Assembly: GCF_006351965.1 (NCBI RefSeq)
Contig: NZ_CP040932.1
Location: forward strand, 3,038,001 to 3,102,000
Origin: Oceanicola sp. D3
Lineage (GTDB): Bacteria > Pseudomonadota > Alphaproteobacteria > Rhodobacterales > Rhodobacteraceae
Direction of reading: 5' to 3'
Length of the DNA stretch: 64,000 nucleotides
The stretch's first letter is position 1. Every line of letters begins with the position of its first letter. Made by a program: the position numbers and the translations under genes. Positions 56,272 to 64,000 of this stretch are shown piece after piece. The notes beneath the pieces are model-generated. The model was not told where the DNA came from and searched no databases. It saw nothing but the letters and a program-made list of their open reading frames with translations.

Positions 56272-57645
56272 ATGTTCGTCTCCGTCTTCGAAATGTTCAA
56301 GGTGGGCATCGGCCCGTCATCGTCTCACACCATGGGGCCGATGGTGGCCGCCGCGCGCTACCTCGACCGGCTGCGCGGCCTGCCCTTTGCCGTCACCGGC
56401 GTGCGCGCCCGGCTGCATGGGTCGCTGGCCTTCACCGGGGTGGGCCACGCGACCGACCGGGCGGTGATCCTGGGCCTCGCGGGCCTCGTGCCCGAGACCT
56501 ATGAGGCCGAGGCGGGCGAGGCGGCTTTGGCGGAGGTGAAGGCGACGGGCATGATCGCGCCCGAGGGGCTGGGCGAGCTGCGCTTTGCCCCGGCGAACGA
56601 CCTGATCTTCGACTACGAGGCCCCCCTGCCCGGCCATCCCAACGGGCTGGCCTTCGAGGCGCTGGATGGGCAGGGCGACGTGATCGACCGGGAGGTCTAT
56701 TACTCCGTGGGCGGCGGCTTCGTGCTGTCGGAGAAGGAGCTGGCGGCTGGGGCGGACACGGCGCAGGGCGCACCGGTGCCGTTCGCCTTCAAGTCCGCAC
56801 AGGAGATGCTCGACATGGCCGCCGAGAGCGGGCTGAGCATTGCCGCGATGAAGATGGCCAATGAGCGGACCCGCCGGAGCGCCGAGGAGATCGAGCGCGG
56901 GCTGGCGCGTGTCTGGGAGGTGATGAACGGCTGCTTGCAACGCGGGCTGGAGAACGAGGGCGTGCTGCCCGGCGGACTGAAGGTGAAGCGACGGGCGGCG
57001 AAGATCTGGGAGGCGTTGCAGGCCGAGCGCGGCATGAACCTGACCGCGCCGCATACGATCAACGACTGGATGAGCTGCTACGCCATGGCCGTGAACGAAG
57101 AGAACGCGGCGGGCGGACAGGTGGTGACGGCGCCCACGAATGGCGCGGCGGGCGTGGTGCCCGCGGTGATCCGCTATTGGCTGGACCATGTGCCCGGCGC
57201 GGTGCCCTCGAAGGTGGGGGAGTTCCTGCTGACAGCGGCGGCGGTGGGCGGGCTGATCAAGCACAACGCTTCCATTTCGGGCGCCGAGGCGGGCTGCCAG
57301 GCCGAGGTGGGCAGCGCGGCGGCGATGGCCGCTGCGGGGCTCTGTGCGGTGATGGGCGGCACGGCGGAGCAGGTGGAGAACGCGGCGGAGATCGCGCTGG
57401 AACATCACCTCGGGATGACCTGCGACCCGGTGCGCGGGCTGGTGCAGGTGCCCTGCATCGAGCGCAACGGGCTGGGGGCGATCAAGGCGGTGTCGGCGGC
57501 GAGCTTGGCGCTGCGGGGGGATGGCTCGCATCTAGTGCCGCTGGATGCCTGCATCAAGACGCTGATGGAGACCGGGCGGGATATGGGCGAGAAGTACAAG
57601 GAGACGAGTTTGGGCGGGCTGGCGGTGAATGTGCCGAATTGTTGA
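56272..57645 (+). CDS. sdaA: L-serine ammonia-lyase (iron-sulfur type)
   Basis: A 457-aa single-chain L-serine dehydratase. [20 protein letters not shown] opens the beta domain; the alpha domain has [21 protein letters not shown] and [18 protein letters not shown], whose Cys residues hold the catalytic 4Fe-4S cluster. It converts serine to pyruvate plus ammonia and is oxygen-sensitive. The start at 56272 matches the usual N-terminus; the frame is open about 40 codons further upstream. Confidence 0.94.
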   Translation: MFVSVFEMFKVGIGPSSSHTMGPMVAAARYLDRLRGLPFAVTGVRARLHGSLAFTGVGHATDRAVILGLAGLVPETYEAEAGEAALAEVKATGMIAPEGLGELRFAPANDLIFDYEAPLPGHPNGLAFEALDGQGDVIDREVYYSVGGGFVLSEKELAAGADTAQGAPVPFAFKSAQEMLDMAAESGLSIAAMKMANERTRRSAEEIERGLARVWEVMNGCLQRGLENEGVLPGGLKVKRRAAKIWEALQAERGMNLTAPHTINDWMSCYAMAVNEENAAGGQVVTAPTNGAAGVVPAVIRYWLDHVPGAVPSKVGEFLLTAAAVGGLIKHNASISGAEAGCQAEVGSAAAMAAAGLCAVMGGTAEQVENAAEIALEHHLGMTCDPVRGLVQVPCIERNGLGAIKAVSAASLALRGDGSHLVPLDACIKTLMETGRDMGEKYKETSLGGLAVNVPNC

Positions 57646-57732
57646 GGGGTCCGGCGCTCGGGATGGTTCGGGCGCCAATATTCTTGCACAATTGTTCTGA
57701 CAGACTACCATGCTGGCTTTTATTGGAGCCGG

Positions 57733-58359
57733 TTGTTGGAAGCTATAGTTGCTATATTGACCGCCGCCGGGTTGCTCTTAGCCGCATTGGCCGCAGCAGA
57801 GCTGAAGAAGTCAGCTAGAAGGACGATTCGACGGTCGATAAAGGGAGGTTATCGGAGGCGTGTCAAACCACTGACAAGGCCTAACAGGTCCTCACTGCCG
57901 CGAGGGCGCTTCGATACGACAACTTCTTCTAAAGTTCGGCCTCGGGGAGAGATACGGGGCCCTGCTTGGGTCATAGACGGCGATTCTATCGTCATTGCAA
58001 AGACTCAGATACGACTGTTCGGAATAGATGCTCCCGAATTGAATCATCCTTATGGTCAAAAAGCAAAATGGGCGTTGGTCAAACTCTGCAAGGGAAAGTT
58101 GATACGTGCAGAAATCACAGATATCGACCACCATGGTCGGACAGTAGCGAAGTGCGCCCTGCCCGATGGTCGTGATTTGTCGGAAGAGATGGTGAAAATC
58201 GGGATGGCCATAGACTGGCCAAAATTTTCGGGCGGTAAATACCAGTCTTTTGAACCTCCAGATGTCCGAAAGAAGTTGTGGCTTGCCGACGCCCGCCACA
58301 ATGGTCGGATGCACATTTTCGAGCAGTTCAATTATGAGCAGAGCAGGCGGAAGGATTGA
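57733..58359 (+). CDS. Membrane-anchored thermonuclease-like (SNase-fold) protein
   Basis: About 208 aa. One N-terminal transmembrane helix (AIVAILTAAGLLLAALAAAE), a basic linker (KSARRTIRRSIKGGYRRRVK), then an SNase/TNase domain with PAWVIDGDSIVIAKTQIRLF and GIDAPELNHPYG, including the RxxGIDAPE signature. The expected second Arg/Glu catalytic pair is only partly visible. The sequence is visibly richer in A/T than its neighbours, which suggests transfer. No ATG fits; TTG at 57733 or 57736 follows GGAG. Could be an anchored DNA/RNA nuclease. Confidence 0.72.
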   Translation: MLEAIVAILTAAGLLLAALAAAELKKSARRTIRRSIKGGYRRRVKPLTRPNRSSLPRGRFDTTTSSKVRPRGEIRGPAWVIDGDSIVIAKTQIRLFGIDAPELNHPYGQKAKWALVKLCKGKLIRAEITDIDHHGRTVAKCALPDGRDLSEEMVKIGMAIDWPKFSGGKYQSFEPPDVRKKLWLADARHNGRMHIFEQFNYEQSRRKD

Positions 58360-58577
58360 TAGGAGAGGGGTTCTCCACTCACCCGGTCGGCACCGCCGGC
58401 CAGCCTCTGTCCCGCCCCCCACGGGGCGAGCGCTTGGGTAGGGTTCGGCTGAACTTCACCGCGGTGCGCGGCTGGGATTGAGGCGCTTGTAGCGAGGCGC
58501 CCCATGCGGGACGGGCGCTGGCCTTGGGTTTATTTCACGGTTTGGTCGGTGGGGTCGGAACGTCTTGGTGACCACCC

Positions 58578-59231
58578 CTAATACATCGACCTCCGATAAG
58601 CCTCTTCGAGGTCGGCATCCAGCTTTTCCAGCTCCGCCGGGTCTGCGGGCCGCCCGGTTGTCTGGTCGTGGATCATGGCGCGCAGGGAGGGGAAGGCCTT
58701 GCGGTCTTGCAGGGTGGCCGGGTCCCAGAGGCGGGAGCGGCGGAAGGCCTTGGCGCAGTGTAGGAAGGCTTCGTGCACCGTGACGGCGATGGCGGTGGTG
58801 GGGCGGCGGCCCTGCACCTCCATCGTGGCCAGCAGCGCCGGGTCGCGGGTGAGGCGGGCGGTGCCGTTGACGCGCAGGGTTTCGTCGAAGCCGGGCACCA
58901 TGAAGATCAGGCCGACGGCGGGGTTGGCGAGGATGTTGCGCTGGGTGTCGAGCCGGTTGTTGCCGGGCCGGTCGGGGATGAGCAGCGTGTGGTCATCCAG
59001 CACGCGGACGAAGCCCGCCGGGTCGCCGCGCGGGCTGACATCGGCCAGCCCGTCGGGCGACTGGGTGGAGATGCAGAGGAAGGGCGCGCGGGCGATGAAG
59101 GCGCGGGAATGCGCGTCGAGCGCAGGCATGCATTTGTCGATCGCCAGCTGGTGGGTGGCGGGGAAGAGCGCGGCGAGCTCGGCCTCATCGGCAATCAGGT
59201 AGTCGGGGTTGAGTGCGGTATCTTCGGCCAT
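58578..59231 (-). CDS. Pyridoxamine-5'-phosphate-oxidase-fold flavoprotein
   Basis: A 217-aa protein of the PPOX/MSMEG_1061-like group: ARAPFLCISTQSPDGLADVS, PRGDPAGFVRVLDDHTLLIP, DRPGNNRLDTQRNILANPAV, and LHCAKAFRRSRLWDP near the end. The R-x-N-N/L-D-T-x-x-N-I string binds the flavin phosphate in this family. Probably an FMN- or F420-type split-barrel oxidoreductase; true PdxH activity is unlikely. GGGAGGATGAC lies before the ATG at 59231. Divergent from the DoeA-like gene. Confidence 0.85.
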   Translation of the reverse strand: MAEDTALNPDYLIADEAELAALFPATHQLAIDKCMPALDAHSRAFIARAPFLCISTQSPDGLADVSPRGDPAGFVRVLDDHTLLIPDRPGNNRLDTQRNILANPAVGLIFMVPGFDETLRVNGTARLTRDPALLATMEVQGRRPTTAIAVTVHEAFLHCAKAFRRSRLWDPATLQDRKAFPSLRAMIHDQTTGRPADPAELEKLDADLEEAYRRSMY

Positions 59232-59357
59232 GTCATCCTCCCTCGGGGCGCCGGGCTGTGGCGCGGGGCCATTCAGGCATGAAGGCCGCATGGAGGCAAG
59301 GTGCGCGGGGTGCATCTTCCGCTTGCCCCGCCGCGCGCTCTCCCCCACTCTCGCCGC

Positions 59358-60608
59358 ATGACCACCAAGCCTCACACCCGATCCGCCCCGATGGCACTGC
59401 AGGGCGGTGCCGCCCCGGCGGCCTCCCTGCCCTCCTCGGCCCTCGCCTTCGCCCGCACCGAATACCACGAGAGGCTCGCCGCCGTGCGGGCCTCGATGGA
59501 GGAGAAGGGGCTGGAGGTGCTTGTCATTTCCGACCCGTCCAACATGAACTGGCTGACGGGCTATGACGGCTGGTCGTTTTACGTCCATCAGGCGGTGATC
59601 GTCAGCATGAAGGACGACCCGGTTTGGTGGGGGCGCGGGATGGATGCGGCGGGGGCGCGGCGGACGGTTTGGATGAGCCAGGATCATATCTTCGGCTACG
59701 AGGACTGGCTGGTGCAGAACCCGGATGCCCACCCGATGACCGTGCTGGCACAACTGGTGAGCGACAGCGGGCACGGGGCCTCGCGGATCGGGGTGGAGCT
59801 CGACAATTACTATTATTCCGCCGCCGCCCATCTGGCCCTGACCGCCGGGTTGCCGGATGCGGATGTGGCCGATGCGACGGGGCTGGTGAACTGGTGCCGG
59901 GCGGTGAAGTCGCCCGCCGAGATCAGCTACATGCGGCGTGCGGGCGAGATCGTGACCGAGATGCATCGGGTGATCGCCGAGGTTGCCGAGCCGGGGATGC
60001 AGAAGAACGCGCTGGTGGCGGAGATCCTGAAAGCCGGGGCGCTGGGCACGCGGGGCGCCTGGGGCGACTATCCGGCGATTGTGCCGATGACCCCCTCGGG
60101 GATGGATGCCACGGCACCGCATCTCACGTGGGACGGCGCGCCGATCTTGCGTGGGACGCCGACCTTCTTCGAGATCGCGGGGTGTCACCGGCGCTATCAT
60201 TGCCCGCAGTCGCGCACGCTGTTCTTTGGCGAGCCGCCCAACAAGTATCGCAAGGCCGAGGAGGCGCTGATGGCGGCCACGGCGGCGGTGATGGGGGCGG
60301 CACGGCCCGGGGCGACCTGCGCCGAGGTGGCGCTGTCCTTCACCCAGACGCTCAACCGCTATGGCTTTGAGAAGAACAGCCGGTGTGGATATTCAGTGGG
60401 CCTCAGCTACCCGCCGGACTGGGGCGAGCGGACGATGAGCCTGCGGGAAGGTGACGAGACAGAGTTGGAGGCGGGCATGGTGTTTCACTTCATGCCGGGG
60501 CTCTGGCTGGATGACGGCGGGATCGAGCTGACCGAAACGATGCTGATCAACGAGGTGAGCGCGGAGTATCTTGCGACCACGCCGCCGGGGTTGGTGGTGA
60601 AGCCGTAG
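59358..60608 (+). CDS. doeA: Ectoine hydrolase-like M24-family protein (DoeA type)
   Basis: A 416-aa creatinase/prolidase-fold enzyme. N-terminal SDPSNMNWLTGYDGWSFYVH, then the pita-bread domain with TFFEIAGCHRRYHCPQSRTL. Instead of the metal-binding Asp pair of true prolidases it has Glu/His/Arg substitutions as in creatinase and DoeA, so it should work without metal. DoeA opens ectoine to N-acetyl-diaminobutyrate, letting cells use this osmolyte as food. No doeB or uptake genes lie nearby, so the substrate assignment rests on sequence resemblance. Start ATG at 59358. Confidence 0.75.
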   Translation: MTTKPHTRSAPMALQGGAAPAASLPSSALAFARTEYHERLAAVRASMEEKGLEVLVISDPSNMNWLTGYDGWSFYVHQAVIVSMKDDPVWWGRGMDAAGARRTVWMSQDHIFGYEDWLVQNPDAHPMTVLAQLVSDSGHGASRIGVELDNYYYSAAAHLALTAGLPDADVADATGLVNWCRAVKSPAEISYMRRAGEIVTEMHRVIAEVAEPGMQKNALVAEILKAGALGTRGAWGDYPAIVPMTPSGMDATAPHLTWDGAPILRGTPTFFEIAGCHRRYHCPQSRTLFFGEPPNKYRKAEEALMAATAAVMGAARPGATCAEVALSFTQTLNRYGFEKNSRCGYSVGLSYPPDWGERTMSLREGDETELEAGMVFHFMPGLWLDDGGIELTETMLINEVSAEYLATTPPGLVVKP

Positions 60609-60928
60609 GGCGGTGTGGGCTGTAGGCGATCTATCTGCCGAAAGTCCGTTTCGAGCCCGAACTTTCGCGACCTTGCCGAACCTTCGCTGCGAGTGCATTC
60701 GTCTGATCCTAGGCGAGACTAGCCGACCACCCGGCCTGAAAGCGAAAACCTCATTTCACGCTTTCAAACTGGGATTTCGTTGCCTGGCGATAAACTTCCT
60801 CGTGGCCGTCAGCCAAAATTGAATGGAGATTTCGCGGCACTCGATGTGCAGTGCGTTATTTCCAATCCCTGGACTCGCTGCTCTGACACGCAGGCTTGTC
60901 CATAGCAGGAGCAAACCTACTTCGCTGC
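60609..60928. other. Gene-free stretch
   Basis: About 320 bases between the DoeA-like gene and the end of the minus-strand double-HTH gene. Lower GC than the flanks. It contains an 8-bp inverted repeat (TGAAAGCG at 60737-60744 and CGCTTTCA at 60759-60766, 14-nt loop). No coding or RNA gene recognised. Confidence 0.5.
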
Positions 60929-61798
60929 TTAGCGCGCTTTTAGCAGTGCCTCGACTGCGCGGCCCGCGAAAGCAGCAGGGTCGATCCCCAGAGCGGACGC
61001 CAGTCGACACAAACGCTCGACGTCACAAGCAACAGGATCACCTGACAGCAACTCTGTCAGCCAAGTCGCATCGACCTCCGCCTTTGCGATTAGGTCCTCG
61101 ACCTCCATCTGGCGCTCTGTCAGCAGGGTCCTGATTTCCAAGATTAGCGGAGAGGCGGCTTCCGTCTCGCCTTCAAGCTGAAGGGTCGGGACAAACCCCC
61201 TCCGACGCAGCAGCCAGGGATCCGCCAGTTCTGCACTGACGCGTGCAGGCTTGCCTTCGGTTTTGATGCCATCAGCGCTCAGAGAGGTCCGCACCGCTGT
61301 TTCACCGATCCCGGCAAGCAGCGACAACTCACGGATGGTCAGGGCCGCGCCATGCATCAGTTTCATGCGGGCGAGGGCCATCTCAAGCGTCCGGCGCAGC
61401 GCGCTGTCCGCATGCACCAAGGCGGTCAGCTCTCCGGCGAAGCTGGTTCGAGGTGCTCCTTCCAAGAAGATCGCTAGGTCATTCCAGTCGTCTTCATCGA
61501 AGGCGGCACGTTCGGTCGCGGTGCCGGTCTGCAAGGCAAAGGAACAGGCACGTTCGATCTGCCGCGCAATCCAGAAACGGCTCAGATCAATGTTCCGGAG
61601 TTGGGTATCGGCATCTCCCGGCATGGACCCCAAAGAGAAGTCTTCTAGAGAGATGCCAAGGAAGGTTTCGGCCTGTTCATCATCCCCGGAGGTCACGACG
61701 ATCTGGCAAGCGATGCCGAGAAGCACCCCGCGCAGATCGTTCAGCGCTTCGCCCATGATTTCATCAGCGGACGGGGCAGAAGTTGTGCGACGGCTCAT
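60929..61798 (-). CDS. Double helix-turn-helix protein of unknown function
   Basis: A 289-aa protein, no family recognised. The N-terminal 150 residues are helical and acidic (GDDEQAETFLGISLEDFSLG). Residues 153-177 form a MerR-like HTH (LTIRELSLLAGIGETAVRTS), followed by DPWLLRRRGFVPT. Residues 228-275 look like a second, XRE-like HTH (VEDLIAKAEVDATWLTELLS; CRLASALGIDPAAFA). The start overlaps the stop of the glycosylase-like gene (ATGA at 61798-61795), the last member of a three-gene operon. Probably the regulator of that operon or a DNA-binding partner. Confidence 0.6.
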   Translation of the reverse strand: MSRRTTSAPSADEIMGEALNDLRGVLLGIACQIVVTSGDDEQAETFLGISLEDFSLGSMPGDADTQLRNIDLSRFWIARQIERACSFALQTGTATERAAFDEDDWNDLAIFLEGAPRTSFAGELTALVHADSALRRTLEMALARMKLMHGAALTIRELSLLAGIGETAVRTSLSADGIKTEGKPARVSAELADPWLLRRRGFVPTLQLEGETEAASPLILEIRTLLTERQMEVEDLIAKAEVDATWLTELLSGDPVACDVERLCRLASALGIDPAAFAGRAVEALLKAR

Positions 61799-62577
61799 TG
61801 GCGGCCTCCTTTCAGTTCGGATATCTGCTTCCCCAGCCGCTTGAACGCGGTGCACAGGGCAGCCCCTTTTGTTTGGCGTGACGCTGCCTGCGGTGACTTG
61901 CGCCCAAGAAAGACCGCGACGCGTTCCGCGTTGGCGCCGCTAGGGTGCGGCATCCCGGCAAGCACACGATCCCCCTGCAGAAGGCCGCACTGCACCAAAT
62001 GCTGCAGGGCTTCCCCAGCCTTGGGCCCCAGCGGAAGCCAAAGCGCCTCAGGGAGCTGCCGCGCCTCCTCGGCCAAGCAGGTGTCGATCATCTGTCGGAG
62101 TAGCGGCGTCTTCAGCATGTTCGGCGTCCCATTATAGTTCTTGCCCTGCCGGAACACCGGATAGCGCAGCGCCGAGGTGAAATGAACCTGCTCGCTGTCC
62201 GCTTCGAACAATTGCTCCGAGGACGAAAGACTGAAGTATTCGGCCACGCCGATCGCATCCAGCATCGCAACGAGGTTGGCGCGCATCGGGCCGCTGAAGC
62301 TGGCGTGGGACTTGGCCCGAACCAGGGCGTCGGGCAAATCAGCACCCGCGAGGATTGCCGCGCGGCTGGCCTTGAGTGCAGCATTGGCTTGAGTAGCGCC
62401 CGGAGTAATGCCGACGATGACGAGACGTGCGTTCAGTGTAACGTGGTCAAAGGGCGCGTACTTGATCCGAAGTTCGCCCTCTTCCGCGATAGTCAGGGCA
62501 GGCGATGCGAGGTGGGCCTCAGCAGCGTTAGTTGCGATCAAGGAGAGGTATTTCTGGGGGAAGTTGGAGTTTTCCAA
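61795..62577 (-). CDS. Uracil-DNA-glycosylase-superfamily-like protein
   Basis: A 260-aa protein. The strand-loop LVIVGITPGATQAN (residues 52-65) and the C-terminal GMPHPSGANAERVAVFLG (residues 208-225) match motif 1 (GxxPG) and motif 2 (HPS) of the UDG superfamily, with the expected spacing and LPLGPKAGEAL between. The catalytic Asp/Asn after GxxPG is not clearly present (Thr-Gln), so activity may differ from uracil removal. Middle gene of a three-gene operon; 29 bases after the DUF4258-like gene. Family call by motif only. Confidence 0.6.
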   Translation of the reverse strand: MENSNFPQKYLSLIATNAAEAHLASPALTIAEEGELRIKYAPFDHVTLNARLVIVGITPGATQANAALKASRAAILAGADLPDALVRAKSHASFSGPMRANLVAMLDAIGVAEYFSLSSSEQLFEADSEQVHFTSALRYPVFRQGKNYNGTPNMLKTPLLRQMIDTCLAEEARQLPEALWLPLGPKAGEALQHLVQCGLLQGDRVLAGMPHPSGANAERVAVFLGRKSPQAASRQTKGAALCTAFKRLGKQISELKGGRQ

Positions 62578-62606
62578 GGTTCAGAATCCTTTGGGAAAGG
62601 GTTGGT

Positions 62607-62873
62607 TTAGTGAAAGCGACGAGAAGTTGCATGTGCGACCGTGACGACTGTCGCCCCCGAGGTGACGAGGTAGACGCCATGGAATCGACGAAGCCGCGCA
62701 AGCTCCTGCGGAGACAAATCGTCGGCCGCCAGCTCAATCGAGGTGCGGTCCAGCCTCAGGCCTGTGCAGCCGCGCGCACTGTAGGGGGTGCCAAAGGCAT
62801 AGATCGCGGCGATCACAGATTCGGGGACTGAACGCTGTGCTGCGCGCTGCCTTGCATGCTTCGTAAGTTCCAT
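62607..62873 (-). CDS. Small DUF4258-like protein
   Basis: An 88-aa protein: MELTKHARQRAAQRSVPESV, IAAIYAFGTPYSARGCTGLR, and YLVTSGATVVTVAHATSRRF. The HARQRAxQR-G/S-(I/V) opening and the late strand pair resemble DUF4258 proteins, which look like small RNA-binding or toxin-like folds. The ATG at 62873 follows GGAG by six bases; an in-frame ATG four codons earlier lies within the palindrome. First gene of the three-gene run. Confidence 0.62.
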   Translation of the reverse strand: MELTKHARQRAAQRSVPESVIAAIYAFGTPYSARGCTGLRLDRTSIELAADDLSPQELARLRRFHGVYLVTSGATVVTVAHATSRRFH

Positions 62874-62877
62874 GTCG

Positions 62878-62896
62878 ATCTCCATAGTATGGAGAT
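62878..62896. promoter_or_regulatory. 19-bp palindromic operator over the start region of the three-gene operon
   Basis: ATCTCCATAGTATGGAGAT is a perfect 9+1+9 palindrome. It begins right after the -10 box and contains the Shine-Dalgarno GGAG of the first gene. A bound repressor would block initiation, and in RNA the arms ATCTCC/GGAGAT could hide the ribosome-binding site. Confidence 0.7.
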
Positions 62897-62926
62897 AACA
62901 TATTGATATACTATTCTCGCAGTCAA
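62897..62926 (-). promoter_or_regulatory. Sigma-70-type promoter of the three-gene operon
   Basis: On the minus strand TTGACT (62926-62921), an 18-base spacer, then TATGTT (62902-62897), in a strongly AT-rich context. The predicted transcription start falls inside the adjacent palindrome. Confidence 0.6.
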
Positions 62927-63455
62927 CAATAAATACATACGATAGAGCAATACATACTTTTCCCCGCCCGAAGGGATTCTAACTATCTGACATTAAAGCA
63001 CATATATCACAATCAGATGAAACAATAGCGCCTGCAGCAGGGGCTTGGGCGCAATCTGCGCTCCGAAAAAGAGCCCAAGCACACTTAGAATCGAATGATC
63101 TACGGCCCCTTGCATTTAATGCGCCAAGCTCTGACATCGGAGATGTTGCGACATCTAGGATGGATGCGGGCGAAATGCGCCACCCTCAGTGGGCCAAGTA
63201 TTCGGACCAGAATGACGCGCACGGCAATCTTCTATGCCGCACAGCAGCTACCGGGAGGGCCACCGCCCGATAGCTACCTGTAAAAAGCCGCCGCTCGGAG
63301 CGCCCCAAACTGCGCGTGCAGAGAACGACGGCTTTGTCCGCACACCCTGACCATCGGGCTGTGTCAGTCCGAACGGCAGAGCACCCCATCCCCCTCCCCA
63401 CCCGGCCCGTCCTCATGCTACCCTCCCCGCAAGGCCCACCGAGCAGGAGGTTTCC
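62897..63455. other. Gene-poor stretch, AT-rich at its left end
   Basis: About 560 bases. The first 150 bases are the AT-rich promoter region of the minus-strand operon. Farther right, AAAAAGCCGCCG (63281-63292) and a complementary ACGGCTTT (63330-63337) could form a long-looped stem read on the minus strand. Short open frames here have no recognisable features. No RNA gene seen. Confidence 0.45.
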
Positions 63456-64000
63456 ATGAGACGCAGAATGCGCATTTTCGTTGCCGTGATTTTCGCCCTG
63501 AGTGGCGCGGTGCCCGGCATATCCGCGGCACAATCCGGCATTCCCGGCTGGCTCAAGGCTCATGTCGGCACCGGCGAAGGGCAGATTGCGCCTGTGGTGC
63601 TCAGCCGGGCGCGGGCGCTTTACCAAGAGCGGGTGAAGCGGCGCGAGGTGCGCAACCCCTGTTACATGGCGAAGGATGCCACGCGGCCCGGCGGGTCGGG
63701 CCGTTATTACATTATCTGCGAGAAGCAGCGGGTGTTTCGGGCGGTGTCTTCGGGGCATGGCAACGGGCGCAAGTTGCAGCGGGCGAATTTTGCCAACGGG
63801 CGGCAATGTGCGCGGCATTTCAGCAATGCGGAGGGCTCGAAGCTGACGATGGGGGGCGAATACGTCACCGCCAAGACGCGCACCTCTTTCAAGGGCTATG
63901 TCCGCCAGTCGGGCAAGCTGACGCCGTTTCACCGCACCTTCCTGCTGTTTGACGGGCGCGGAGAAACCTCAAATGCGCGGGAGCGGGCGATTGGCGGGCA
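63456..64000 (+). CDS. Murein L,D-transpeptidase catalytic-domain-like exported protein (runs off the right edge)
   Basis: Open from an ATG at 63456, with CAGGAGG just upstream, to the window end (181 codons). A signal peptide (RIFVAVIFALSGAVPGISAA) is followed by a domain with NPCYMAKDATRPGGSGRYYI, FRAVSSGHGNGRKLQRANFA and a YkuD_2-like end FLLFDGRGETSNARERAIGG. The expected catalytic His and SxGC motif would lie beyond the edge. The family (PF13645-type) cross-links or trims peptidoglycan. Call based on the partial sequence. Confidence 0.68.
   Translation, partial: MRRRMRIFVAVIFALSGAVPGISAAQSGIPGWLKAHVGTGEGQIAPVVLSRARALYQERVKRREVRNPCYMAKDATRPGGSGRYYIICEKQRVFRAVSSGHGNGRKLQRANFANGRQCARHFSNAEGSKLTMGGEYVTAKTRTSFKGYVRQSGKLTPFHRTFLLFDGRGETSNARERAIGG

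Noticed and set aside
58360-58577. Possible tRNA or attachment site beside the SNase-like gene
   Set aside because: No T-loop GGTTCGAATCC-type block or cloverleaf pairing could be found.
60609-60800. Possible dispersed intergenic repeat or insertion-sequence remnant
   Set aside because: Only a short 8-bp inverted repeat is seen; no transposase fragment, target duplication or second copy in the window. A whole-genome search would be needed to show a repeat.
63095-63283. 62-codon open frame in the right-hand gene-poor stretch
   Set aside because: No ribosome-binding site, no recognisable family and atypical composition; likely chance.

Overview
The window is a GC-rich, densely packed piece of chromosome from an alphaproteobacterium, most likely a marine Rhodobacteraceae (Roseobacter-type). 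The basis is GC-rich codon use throughout, the ampD-rnpB-rpmG arrangement, a LysG/LysE-type pair, a DoeA-like ectoine hydrolase, CarD, HflKC next to DegP, a DUF1178 protein and a SUV3-like helicase next to a 7Fe ferredoxin. No rRNA, tRNA, CRISPR array, intact transposon or phage module was recognised. Genus-level placement is not possible from the sequence alone.

Left part (1-17.5 kb): the 5' end of mgtE; guanine deaminase and 8-oxoguanine deaminase with a histidinol-phosphatase and a CAP lipoprotein; several regulators (XRE, LysR, TetR) next to quinone-oxidoreductase-like enzymes; a Bax-inhibitor-1 membrane protein; a P-loop kinase gene broken by an internal deletion; rpmG; RNase P RNA lying 10 nt behind an AmpD-type amidase; gatCA; tadA; and an rRNA pseudouridine synthase.

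Middle (17.5-33.6 kb, nearly all + strand): a membrane-stress-like cluster (28-aa membrane peptide, XpaC-type, TelA-type, DUF2927 lipoprotein, exported protein, SPFH-GYF, cytochrome b561, zinc-ribbon membrane protein). It combines partners known from two separate Bacillus loci (xpaC-yaaN and ydjGI). Next come a PfkB kinase with dtd, then a Zur-controlled zur-znuC-znuB operon. An acyl-activating enzyme and a thiolase lacking two expected active-site residues are fused to that operon by ATGA overlaps. waaA, Nudix, DUF1178 and SDR genes follow.

Right-centre (33.6-56 kb): transporters (DMT, LysE/ArgO with ArgP, SLC13 with RCK domains, CPA2 antiporter), yebC, a decayed glutathione S-transferase pseudogene, carD, fdxA, an S4 protein, the SUV3-like helicase, an SCP2 protein, a lipase, the hflK-hflC-DUF2065-degP envelope protease block, gor, rpiA and a CDF metal exporter.

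Right end (56-64 kb): serine dehydratase, then a more accessory stretch with a nuclease (SNase fold), a PPOX protein, a DoeA-like hydrolase and a compact three-gene minus-strand operon (60.9-62.9 kb). That operon encodes a DUF4258-like small protein, a uracil-DNA-glycosylase-superfamily-like protein and a double-HTH protein. A 19-bp palindrome sits on its promoter and ribosome-binding site, and I consider it the best candidate for an undescribed small system. The window ends inside an L,D-transpeptidase-like gene.
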